Source: an uncultured Collinsella sp. | Lineage (GTDB): Bacteria; Actinomycetota; Coriobacteriia; Coriobacteriales; Coriobacteriaceae | Assembly: GCA_900550195.1 (NCBI GenBank) | Contig: URRB01000012.1 | Span: 7,403 to 71,402 of the forward strand | Length of the DNA: 64,000 nt | Direction of reading: 5' to 3' | Part shown: in pieces, positions 25,756 to 33,910 of the stretch | Position numbering within the stretch: the first letter of the stretch is position 1 | Layout: each line of letters opens with the position of its first letter | Translations under genes and position numbers: made by a program | Notes under the pieces: generated by a model | What the model saw: only the letters and a program-made list of their open reading frames with translations | Told to the model about the DNA's origin: nothing | The model's database searches: none

Positions 25756-26553
25756 ATGGATTTTACGGTCGAGAATGCGGGCACCACGATTGCCTGTCGC
25801 GAATATGCCGACCCGGATGTGTCGCCTGATGCTCCTGCCTTGGTGTGCGTGCACGGCGCTTGTGTCGACGGCACATTTTTCGACAGCATCGCTTGTGAGC
25901 TCAGTCGCAACTACCGCGTAATTGCCTACGACCGCCGCGGCTGTGGTGGCAGCAGCGATGCGGCAGACGGCAGCTATGATCTTGCCGCTCAGGCCGCCGA
26001 TCTGCAAGCCGTGATCGAACACGTTGGCGCTCCGGCAAATGTGCTTGCGCACAGCGCCGGTACGTTGGTGGCGCTGGAGCTTCTTCGTACCGAACCCCAT
26101 CTCGTCGACCGTGCGATTCTGCATGAGCCGGCTGTGTCGGCCGAAGGCGTCGGCATGGGCGCAGCTCCGGTTTTGCTCGATATGATTGCGGCTGGAAAGG
26201 TTTCAAGGGCGCTCCGGCTTTTCTTGGGAGCCCTCGGCGACATGGACCCCGAGGCTCCTGGGACGACCGAAGCGGAAGTCAAACATGCCCTGCGCAATGG
26301 CCGTTGCTTTATGGCGAACGAATACGGGATTACTATGACCTGCGTTCCCGATTGGGATAGCGTTCGCGCGTCGAAAACGGTGGCCGCCGTGCTTTTGGGC
26401 GAGCTTTCGATTGGCACGCCCCGCGAGGCGGGTACGAGGATGGCGGCTGAGCTTTTGGATTGCCCCCTCGTAACGATTCCCGGCGCGCACAACGGCCTGC
26501 GCGATCGCCCGGCAGCGGCTGCCCAGACTGTCCGTGGCATCCTGGGGTTCTAG
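25756..26553 (+). CDS. Alpha/beta hydrolase
   Basis: The fold is clear from VCVHGACVDG (oxyanion region), YDRRGCGGSS, and the nucleophile elbow AHSAGT with Ser100. The catalytic His is in PGAHNGLRDRP near the C-terminus. The usual GHSxG starts with Ala here, as in many members. It is 265 aa and cytoplasmic. No substrate can be inferred. Confidence 0.85.
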   Translation: MDFTVENAGTTIACREYADPDVSPDAPALVCVHGACVDGTFFDSIACELSRNYRVIAYDRRGCGGSSDAADGSYDLAAQAADLQAVIEHVGAPANVLAHSAGTLVALELLRTEPHLVDRAILHEPAVSAEGVGMGAAPVLLDMIAAGKVSRALRLFLGALGDMDPEAPGTTEAEVKHALRNGRCFMANEYGITMTCVPDWDSVRASKTVAAVLLGELSIGTPREAGTRMAAELLDCPLVTIPGAHNGLRDRPAAAAQTVRGILGF

Positions 26554-26763
26554 CAGCTGCAAAAAACAAAACAGGCTTCATCCGCAAACGTTTCGGCCGT
26601 GTTAACAAATGCGCTCAAAACCTTACGTTTGCGGCTTCAATCGCGCCGTCTGCCAACTCATAAAAATGTAACAGCATTCACGTGCCTACCTGCATCGACA
26701 AGGTGTTACCCTTGTAACATTTGGAACCCACCGCTCCATGCGAAACTATCGAAAGGGCCCCGT

Positions 26764-28644
26764 ATGCTCAATAATCACGAGGTCAATCTAACCGACGAGG
26801 AGGCCGCCGCCGAGGTCGCCCGTGTCGCAAGGACCTACCCCGTGGTACGTTTGCTGTCGGCCGATCAGATTAAGAGCGAGCCTAACTGCCTGCTCGCCGG
26901 CGATCGCTGCCCTTGTCTGCGTCAGTCGAGTCTTGACGCCTTGACAGATTCCGATGAGGTGTCGGAGCAACTGCTCAACGATGGTGTTGAGTACCGCGCC
27001 CGCCTGCGCCCTCTAAAGGTCGAGGGCGAGCCTCATGTCTTGCTGATGGTGCGTCCGATTGATGAGCAAGAGGCTGCAGAAGAGGACCTTGTCTACACCG
27101 ACGTGCTGACGGGCGTGTGCAATCGTCGATATTACGAGGAAAAGCTCCGTAGCGCCCGCATGAAGGCCGGCGTTGCGATGATCGACCTTGATGATTTTAG
27201 GGTCTTCAACGATACGTGTGGCCGCCATGCCGGCGACCTTGCGCTCGGTGCTGTGGCGACAGCCATACGCAGCGGTATTCGTTCGACTGACGAACTTGTG
27301 CGCTATGGCTGCGACAAGTTTGTAGCTGTCATGCCCAATATTCCCTCCGATGACTTTGCCCGTCGTCTGCATCAGGTATCCGATGCCGTTCATGCCACGA
27401 TTATTCCGGGCCATGAGCACGTGAGCTTGACGGCATGTGTTGGTGGCGTTCGCATTCATGGCGAGACGGTCGATGAGGGCGTTGGCCGCGCTGTCCAGTT
27501 ACTGAGCCGTGCCAAGGCAAAAGCCGGTACGGTCGTGACCGATGGCGATTCCATTGAGGCCTTCCAAAGCGAAAAGCCTTTGGTGCTTATCGTCGATGAC
27601 TCCGAGATGAACCGAGCCATTCTCAGCGAGATGCTCAAGGACGAGTATTGCATCCTCGAGGCCGATAACGGTCGTACGGCGCTCGATATGGTCGACCGTT
27701 ATGGCGATGAGTTGTCGCTCGTGCTGCTGGACATTGTCATGCCGGGCGCGAGCGGCTTTGAGGTACTGGCCGATCTGTCGCGCCGATCGGGTATCGACAA
27801 TCTGCCTGTCATCATGATTTCGAGCGAAGATTCCGATGATATGGTTCTGCGCGCGTACGAGCTGGGCGCCTCAGACTATATCAACCGCCCGTTTGACTCC
27901 CGTGTCGTGCGCCGCCGCGTAAGCAACACCATCCGCCTATACGCCAAACAGCGCCGCCTGACGAACCTGCTGTCCCAGCAGTACAACGAGCGTGTCAAGA
28001 ACAGTCGCATGCTCATCGACATCATGGCCGGCGTCATGGAGCTTCGCAACGGCGAGAGCGGCAGGCACGTTACGAACATCGAGAAGCTGACCGAGCTGCT
28101 GCTTGGCTGTCTGGTCCAGCGTAGTGGCACCATCTCCCTCGACAATGAGGAGCGCTCCACGATTGCCCTGGCTTCGGCGCTGCACGATATCGGCAAGATG
28201 TCGATTGACGATGCAACTCTCAACAAACCCGGGCGCCTTACGCCCGAGGAGTTCGAGATTATGAAGACGCATACCACGATGGGCGCCGACATGTTGCTTG
28301 AGCTGGGCCGCCATCACGTCGGCAATGCGCTTATGGAATATGCGTACCAGATTGCGCGTTGGCATCACGAGCGCTGGGACGGCAAGGGCTATCCCGATGG
28401 CCTTAAGGGCGACGAGATTCCCATTGCCGCGCAGGTGGTCTCGGTGGCCGACGTGTATGATGCGCTGACGAGCGTGCGCGTGTACAAGGACGCTATCCCG
28501 CACAAGGAGGCGATCCAGATGATCCTGGACGGTAAGTGCGGAACCTTTAACCCACTGTTGCTCGACTGCCTGCTCGAGGTGCAAGACCGTATTGCCGAGA
28601 CGTTGGCACGCCCCGCCGATGTCGTCGCGTTTCCTACGATTTAG
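26764..28644 (+). CDS. Sensor/response protein: degenerate GGDEF, receiver and HD-GYP domains
   Basis: In order: an N-terminal ~100-residue region, a diguanylate-cyclase-like domain (about 105-260) whose signature reads RYGCDKF instead of GGDEF, a receiver domain (about 275-395; VLIVDDSE, phospho-acceptor in LLDIVMPG), and an HD-GYP domain (about 410-600; HDIGKMSIDD, HHERWDGKGYPDGL, SVADVYDAL). HD-GYP domains hydrolyse cyclic di-GMP. The altered GGDEF suggests no synthase activity, perhaps GTP sensing. ATG 26764 sits behind AAAGGG; the frame before it is not supported. An Hpt gene follows 24 nt later. Confidence 0.9.
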   Translation: MLNNHEVNLTDEEAAAEVARVARTYPVVRLLSADQIKSEPNCLLAGDRCPCLRQSSLDALTDSDEVSEQLLNDGVEYRARLRPLKVEGEPHVLLMVRPIDEQEAAEEDLVYTDVLTGVCNRRYYEEKLRSARMKAGVAMIDLDDFRVFNDTCGRHAGDLALGAVATAIRSGIRSTDELVRYGCDKFVAVMPNIPSDDFARRLHQVSDAVHATIIPGHEHVSLTACVGGVRIHGETVDEGVGRAVQLLSRAKAKAGTVVTDGDSIEAFQSEKPLVLIVDDSEMNRAILSEMLKDEYCILEADNGRTALDMVDRYGDELSLVLLDIVMPGASGFEVLADLSRRSGIDNLPVIMISSEDSDDMVLRAYELGASDYINRPFDSRVVRRRVSNTIRLYAKQRRLTNLLSQQYNERVKNSRMLIDIMAGVMELRNGESGRHVTNIEKLTELLLGCLVQRSGTISLDNEERSTIALASALHDIGKMSIDDATLNKPGRLTPEEFEIMKTHTTMGADMLLELGRHHVGNALMEYAYQIARWHHERWDGKGYPDGLKGDEIPIAAQVVSVADVYDALTSVRVYKDAIPHKEAIQMILDGKCGTFNPLLLDCLLEVQDRIAETLARPADVVAFPTI

Positions 28645-28668
28645 TTTGACCAAAGGAGTTTTTAATCC

Positions 28669-29025
28669 ATGATTTCCATGCGTGAGGCGTATGAGAAGAT
28701 CGGCGCTAATTATGATGACGCGTGCGCTCGGCTGATGGGCGGGGAAATGCTTGCCCGCTTTGCCCTCAAGTTTTTGGATGACGAGAGCATGGACAAGCTG
28801 GAGGCCGCTATGGCGGCGGGAGACGCCGAAGGTGCGTTTATGGCAGCGCACACGCTCAAGGGCGTGAGCCAGAACCTGGGATTCGATAATCTGTACGGGC
28901 CGGCGGTCGTGGTAACCGAAGCGCTGCGCGGCGCCGATGCCGTTGACGGCGCCCGCGAGAGGATGCATGCGTTGCAGCAGCAATATGCGGCTACGATGTC
29001 GGCCCTGCGCGAGGCGGCCGAATAA
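28669..29025 (+). CDS. Hpt-domain phosphotransfer protein
   Basis: This 118-residue all-helical protein carries AAHTLKGVSQNLGF, the Hpt phospho-histidine motif. It is likely to exchange phosphate with the receiver domain of the adjoining protein. No histidine kinase is in the neighbourhood, so the phosphate source is unknown. SD CAAAGGAG precedes the start. Confidence 0.9.
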   Translation: MISMREAYEKIGANYDDACARLMGGEMLARFALKFLDDESMDKLEAAMAAGDAEGAFMAAHTLKGVSQNLGFDNLYGPAVVVTEALRGADAVDGARERMHALQQQYAATMSALREAAE

Positions 29026-29070
29026 GAGCTTGCGGGCCTTGGGCTGCGTGCCGGCAGCATATAGGTAATA

Positions 29071-29112
29071 GGGCGCCCCGTCGGACCATGTGGCCGGCGG
29101 GGCGCCCTTGTC
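29071..29112. terminator. Terminator between the Hpt and peptidase C26 genes
   Basis: Arms 29071-29084 and 29094-29107 (GGGCGCCCCG.CGG) pair with one mismatch and are followed by TTGTCTGTT. Confidence 0.65.
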
Positions 29113-29130
29113 TGTTGTGCTGTCCGTGAA

Positions 29131-29940
29131 CTAGCGGGCCTGCTTTACCTTGGTCGCTGCCTCGACAAACGACTTCCACAGGTTAAAGTCGGTCTCGAGC
29201 GTCTTCCACGTGTACTCAGGGTGCCATTGCACGCCCAGGCAGAATGGCTGGCCTTCGACCTCGATGCACTCGGGAACGCCATCGGTTGCCTTGGCGACCA
29301 AGCGCGTGCTCTTACCCAGACGGTCGACGCAGCAGTGATGTGCTGAGTTGGTCTGGATCAGCCTGTGTCCGCCAAGCGCGCGCTCCAGCAGCGAGCCCGG
29401 CACGACCTCGACGGGATGTACGGGGTCGTTGAGCACGTGGGTATGGCGCCACTGCGTGCGGCCCTCGCGAGCGCCCAGGCTCGGCACGTCCATGCACAGG
29501 GTGCCGCCAGTGGCGACATTGAGCAGCTGCGTGCCGCGGCAGGTGGTAAAGAGCGGCTGTTTGGCGCGGAGTACCTCGCCGACCAGCTTAAATTCAAAGC
29601 TATCGCGGATCTCACAGCACAGCGTGGGGTCGTAGGGTCGATCATCGCCCCAACGTTTGGGATTGACATCGGGGCCGCCGGGAATGGCGATGCCGTCGGC
29701 GATATCGACGTAATGGCGGATGACCTCAATGTCCTCGGTGATGGACATCTGCAGCGGCAGACCGCCTGCAGCAAGGATGGCATCGACAAAGACGCTGGCG
29801 ATCTCCTCGTTGGGGGAGAGCGTCTCGCTTAAAAACGGCTTTGCCTCTTCCCAACGCGGCGCGACGAGGATGAGTGGGCGGTCGGCGGGGGCGACGTCGA
29901 CATGTGGAATGTAGGACGATGAAGTGCGAGTTCCGATCAT
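29131..29940 (-). CDS. Class I glutamine amidotransferase-like hydrolase (peptidase C26, gamma-glutamyl-GABA hydrolase family)
   Basis: The nucleophile elbow FTTCRGTQLLN (Cys134) and the His-Glu pair in GVQWHPEY are intact, as in PuuD-type gamma-glutamyl hydrolases. GGPDVNPKRWGD is the family N-terminal block. It is 269 aa with no signal peptide. Its neighbour is a polar amino-acid importer, so a role in releasing glutamate or a related amino acid from gamma-glutamyl compounds is plausible (inference). The SD is weak. Confidence 0.87.
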   Translation of the reverse strand: MIGTRTSSSYIPHVDVAPADRPLILVAPRWEEAKPFLSETLSPNEEIASVFVDAILAAGGLPLQMSITEDIEVIRHYVDIADGIAIPGGPDVNPKRWGDDRPYDPTLCCEIRDSFEFKLVGEVLRAKQPLFTTCRGTQLLNVATGGTLCMDVPSLGAREGRTQWRHTHVLNDPVHPVEVVPGSLLERALGGHRLIQTNSAHHCCVDRLGKSTRLVAKATDGVPECIEVEGQPFCLGVQWHPEYTWKTLETDFNLWKSFVEAATKVKQAR

Positions 29941-30027
29941 AGGTGTTGCTTTCGAATCTAAAGGTGACAGGGCGCATGAGAGACGTGGGGCAACACTTCC
30001 GATGGATTTGTCCCACGGGGTGGCTGG

Positions 30028-30792
<765 letters not shown>

Positions 30793-30828
30793 GGTGCTCG
30801 GCTCCTTATGACTCGAAATGGTAAAGCG

Positions 30829-31662
30829 TTAGCGGATGATGGTCGCGCCGGTCTTGTGCGAAACGTAGACAGCGGCCTTGTTGATCGCGACGTTGATGAG
30901 GATGTAGATGACCGCGATAACCAGGTAGACCGACACGAGGGCGTCGTAGTTGGTAATGAGCACGCGGGCATTTTGCATGAGGTCGGGGTAGCTCACGACA
31001 TAGGCGACGGTGGTGTCCTTGACTACGACCACAAGCTGCGAAATCAACGACGGAATGATAAACCGAATCGCCTGGGGCAATACGATTTTAAAGGTGATTT
31101 TGGCCTTGGAGAGACCGAGCGCCTGGGCTGCCTCGACCTGACCGCGCGGCACGGCGTTGACGCCGGCGCGGAAGATCTCGGCCAGTACGCCGGCTGCAGC
31201 GAGCGCGACAGGCAGTGTGAGCATCCAAAACGACGGCAGCGAGATCTTGTACTGGGGCAGCACCAAAAAGAAGAAGTAGATAAACAGCAGGCTCGGCACG
31301 CCGCGGAAGAAGTCGGTAAGCACGCGGCAGACCAGCTGCAGCGGCTTAATGTCGCTGGTGCGGCCGAGCATAAGGGCTAAGCCCAGCACCAGCGCGATGG
31401 CGCCAGCGGTGAGTGCGACTTTAACGGTGCCCTCAAAGCCGGCAAGCAAGAACTTCCAGGTGGTGAGATGCGTAAAGAAATACCAGTAGTGGACCGAAAG
31501 CTGACCGGTCACATAAAAGCGCTGCAGTACCAGAGCGATGAGCGCGGCCACGGCAACGAGCGAAATGGCGGTGCCGATGCGAATCTTGGCGAGCATCTTG
31601 GGGCCGGGAGCCTCGTAGAGCGCATCGCGCATGGTAAGTGCAGGGGAGGAATGCTTGTTCAT
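30829..31662 (-). CDS. Polar amino acid ABC transporter, permease (second)
   Basis: The product (277 aa) has five to six membrane helices. The HisM/GluD-type permease loop is present: EIFRAGVNAVPRGQVEAAQALGLSKAKITFKIVLPQA, read as the EAA motif. It overlaps the preceding permease gene by 4 nt, so the two are coupled and probably form a heterodimer. Confidence 0.92.
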   Translation of the reverse strand: MNKHSSPALTMRDALYEAPGPKMLAKIRIGTAISLVAVAALIALVLQRFYVTGQLSVHYWYFFTHLTTWKFLLAGFEGTVKVALTAGAIALVLGLALMLGRTSDIKPLQLVCRVLTDFFRGVPSLLFIYFFFLVLPQYKISLPSFWMLTLPVALAAAGVLAEIFRAGVNAVPRGQVEAAQALGLSKAKITFKIVLPQAIRFIIPSLISQLVVVVKDTTVAYVVSYPDLMQNARVLITNYDALVSVYLVIAVIYILINVAINKAAVYVSHKTGATIIR

Positions 31663-32318
31663 CGGAGGATCCTCACCTTCTTATCGATATAGTTGCCAAT
31701 GTGGCTCACCACAAAGGCCGTGCCCAGGTAGCCGAGCGCCGAGATAAAGAACGCGGCGACGCCGCCGAGCGAGCGCGTGTTAATGTAGCTCACCACGCCG
31801 GTGAGCTCCTGCGGCTTAAGCGGCACCTGGCTGCCGAGCGCAGTGGTGAGCATGACGGCGATAAAGAGGTTGGTCATGGGCAGCACGCTCGAGCGCAGCG
31901 CCTGCGGAATCACGATCTTGGCGAGGATGCGGTTAAAGCTCATGCCCAGCGAGCGGGCGGCTTCCACCTGGCCAACGCCGACGGTGTTGATGCCGCTCAT
32001 AAAGTTCTCGGAGCCAAAGGCCGAGCCCAAAAGGACCGTGGCGACGATAACGCAGGTGCGGTAGGGCAGGACGACCTTGAGCGGCGGCAGCGCGTAGACG
32101 ACGATGATAAGCAGCGCGATGCCAGGGATGTTACGGAAGACCTGGACATACAGGTCGCCAAAGACGCGCAGCGGCTTGAGCGGCGACACGCGCATCACGG
32201 TGACGGCGACGGCCAGCACCATGGCGATGGCAAACGATTCGAGCGTCATGCCCCAGGTTGCTAGCAGCGCGTCGATATAGTTCTGGCCATAGAGCGACCA
32301 GAGTTCGGAGAGACTCAT
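31659..32318 (-). CDS. Polar amino acid ABC transporter, permease (first)
   Basis: This 219-residue permease has the same EAA loop (GINTVGVGQVEAARSLGMSFNRI...IVIPQA). It is separated from the binding-protein gene by a 138-nt gap with a hairpin, which should set a lower level of the membrane parts than of the binding protein. Confidence 0.92.
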   Translation of the reverse strand: MSLSELWSLYGQNYIDALLATWGMTLESFAIAMVLAVAVTVMRVSPLKPLRVFGDLYVQVFRNIPGIALLIIVVYALPPLKVVLPYRTCVIVATVLLGSAFGSENFMSGINTVGVGQVEAARSLGMSFNRILAKIVIPQALRSSVLPMTNLFIAVMLTTALGSQVPLKPQELTGVVSYINTRSLGGVAAFFISALGYLGTAFVVSHIGNYIDKKVRILR

Positions 32319-32342
32319 GCGGACCTCCCGCCGGTAAGGAAA

Positions 32343-32368
32343 GGGGCTCCCGTGTGTACGGAAGCCCC
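32343..32368 (-). terminator. Attenuating hairpin between binding-protein and permease genes
   Basis: On the minus strand GGGGCTTCCGT-ACAC-ACGGGAGCCCC is followed by TTTCCTTACC. It is strong in the stem but weak in the T-run, as is usual for partial read-through after a binding-protein gene. Confidence 0.6.
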
Positions 32369-32456
32369 GACAACTCAGTGAGGAAACAGTTTACCGCAAT
32401 AAAGCGCATCATGCGTTTCCGTATGGTTTCGTTGCGGCCGTTACCAGGCTCGCTGC

Positions 32457-33452
32457 CTAGGCGCCGATCTCGGGCAGCTCGGGAACATTGGTGTCGCCCG
32501 TACGGTCGCCGATGCAGATCTGCCACAGTTCAGTCCAGGTGCCGTCGTCCTCGATCTTCTTAAGGAAGTCGTTGACAAAGGCGACGCCGTCGGAATCGAG
32601 CGGCAGACCGATACCATAGGGCTCCTTGCTGCCGAAGGGCTTGCCGGCGATCTTGTACTTACCGGGCTCGCGGACCAGGGCGCTCTGCTGCATGTTGTTA
32701 TCGATGACGTAGGCGTCAACGCGGCCCTGCTGGAGTGCCTGGCGGGCCTCCTCGTCGGTCTTGAACTCCTGCTGGCTGGCCTTGGGAGCGAACTCCTCCA
32801 GGATGGCGGGGCCGTTGGAGCCGGACTGGACGGCGACGTTCTTGTCGGCCAGGTCGTCGACGCTCTTGATGTCGTTGTTATCGGCGAGCACCAGGATGGC
32901 CTGCTGGGTGTAGTAGTAGGGGCCGGCGAAGGAGACGAGCTTCTTGCGCTCGTCAGTGATGGTGTAGGTGGCAAAGACAGCGTCGACCTGGCCGTTCTGC
33001 AGGACGGACTCGCGCGTGTCCGAGGTCACCTGGGTGATCTCGACCTTGTTCTCGCCCAGGATGTAGTTGGACAGGAGCTGTGCGATGCCGGCGTCGAAGC
33101 CGCGGGTCTGACCGTCTTTCTCGTTGAGGAGGGAGAAGAGCGTGGAGGTCTGAACGCCACCGATCTTAAAGACGCCGGCGTCCTTGACGGCCGTGGCCCA
33201 GGTGCTGGCGGCGATGACATCGTCATCGGCCTTGGGACCGTTGTCGACGAGCTTGTCGAATGCCTTGGCGTCGAGCGTGGTGGAAGCCTCGGTATCCTCG
33301 GAGCTCTTGGAGGAGCCGGCGGCGGAACCCTTGTCGGCCTCGGCACTGGTGTCGGAGCAGCCGGCAAGACCAAGGCCGGCGACGGTTGCGAAGGTAGCGG
33401 CGACAAAGCCGCGGCGGTCGAGAACGACCTGCTGGGAGAGGTTCTTGCTCAT
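32457..33452 (-). CDS. Glutamate/polar amino acid ABC transporter substrate-binding lipoprotein
   Basis: The signal region has a twin-arginine-like LDRRGFVAATFATVAGLGLAGC, where the final Cys is the lipidation site (residue 32), so export may be by Tat. A Ser/Ala/Asp/Glu-rich linker follows. The SBP-family-3 domain has GFDAGIAQLLSNYI, ITQVTSDTRESVLQNGQVDAVFATYTIT and the DAYVIDNN block. Length is 331 aa. The substrate class (glutamate-like) is from overall family resemblance. Confidence 0.9.
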   Translation of the reverse strand: MSKNLSQQVVLDRRGFVAATFATVAGLGLAGCSDTSAEADKGSAAGSSKSSEDTEASTTLDAKAFDKLVDNGPKADDDVIAASTWATAVKDAGVFKIGGVQTSTLFSLLNEKDGQTRGFDAGIAQLLSNYILGENKVEITQVTSDTRESVLQNGQVDAVFATYTITDERKKLVSFAGPYYYTQQAILVLADNNDIKSVDDLADKNVAVQSGSNGPAILEEFAPKASQQEFKTDEEARQALQQGRVDAYVIDNNMQQSALVREPGKYKIAGKPFGSKEPYGIGLPLDSDGVAFVNDFLKKIEDDGTWTELWQICIGDRTGDTNVPELPEIGA

Positions 33453-33495
33453 AGGAGAACACCTTTCTCAATAAAATCCCTAGCGGTTGAGTAGA

Positions 33496-33525
33496 GTTAT
33501 ACCCTATTGCGCTCAGATGGGTCAA
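33496..33525 (-). promoter_or_regulatory. Promoter of the amino acid importer operon
   Basis: On the minus strand TTGACC (33525-33520) and TATAAC (33501-33496) are spaced by 18 nt, about 45 nt before the start codon. GAGTTAT (33494-33500) and ATAACTC (33532-33538) flank the promoter as an inverted repeat. Confidence 0.6.
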
Positions 33526-33569
33526 CACGAAATAACTCAGAAACATACTTACCTTATGGGTTATTCTAC

Positions 33570-33606
33570 CTACTAAAAAGGGACAGGCACCTTCGTGGTG
33601 GTTCTT
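33570..33606. repeat. GGGACAGG element, chimeric copy
   Basis: TACTAAAAA-GGGACAGG joins to CACCTTCGTGGTGGTTC. The left side resembles the copies at 21388/23661 and the right side the copy at 61581, so the two arms cannot pair. Confidence 0.5.
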
Positions 33607-33636
33607 GCAGATGCGGTGGCCTGTCTCGCTGCTTTG

Positions 33637-33852
33637 TCTCAATCTGTAACAGTTAGACGAGGAAATGGGTTCTACCTGTTACAGATCGAGATTTTCACTT
33701 CAGGGGAATTCGAATGTCTCGATCTGTAACATCTGGATGGCTAAAAGGTCTCTATCTGTTACAGATTGAGACAAAGGTCAGGGACTAAGACGTCTTGTCT
33801 AGATCTGTAACAGTTAGACGGGAATTCGGGCCCTAGATGTTACAGATTGAGA
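33637..33852. repeat. Array of three palindromic units with TCTCAATCTGTAACA arms
   Basis: The units are 33637-33691, 33716-33772 and 33798-33852. Each has arms close to TCTCRATCTGTAACA and its complement, 15-16 bp with at most one or two mismatches, around a 24-26 nt centre. The centres of units 1 and 3 share GTTAGACG. They sit between the importer promoter and the dxs terminator and account for most of the gap 33453-33910. Confidence 0.75.
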
Positions 33853-33870
33853 TAATCGCGTCGCGAAAAT

Positions 33871-33910
33871 AAAAACCTCCGCAAGGGCGTTTGCCGTTGC
33901 GGAGGTTTTT
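33871..33910. terminator. Terminator of dxs (bidirectional)
   Basis: AAAAACCTCCGCAA pairs perfectly with TTGCGGAGGTTTTT around a 12-nt loop. It abuts the minus-strand stop. Confidence 0.9.

Noticed and set aside
25531..26124. In-frame upstream extension of the radical SAM gene at 24754
   Set aside because: It runs antisense to the alpha/beta hydrolase gene, and the conserved protein starts at 25530 with a good ribosome site.
33637..33852. CRISPR-like array
   Set aside because: The repeats are palindromic pairs with short non-uniform centres and only three units; no cas genes are present.
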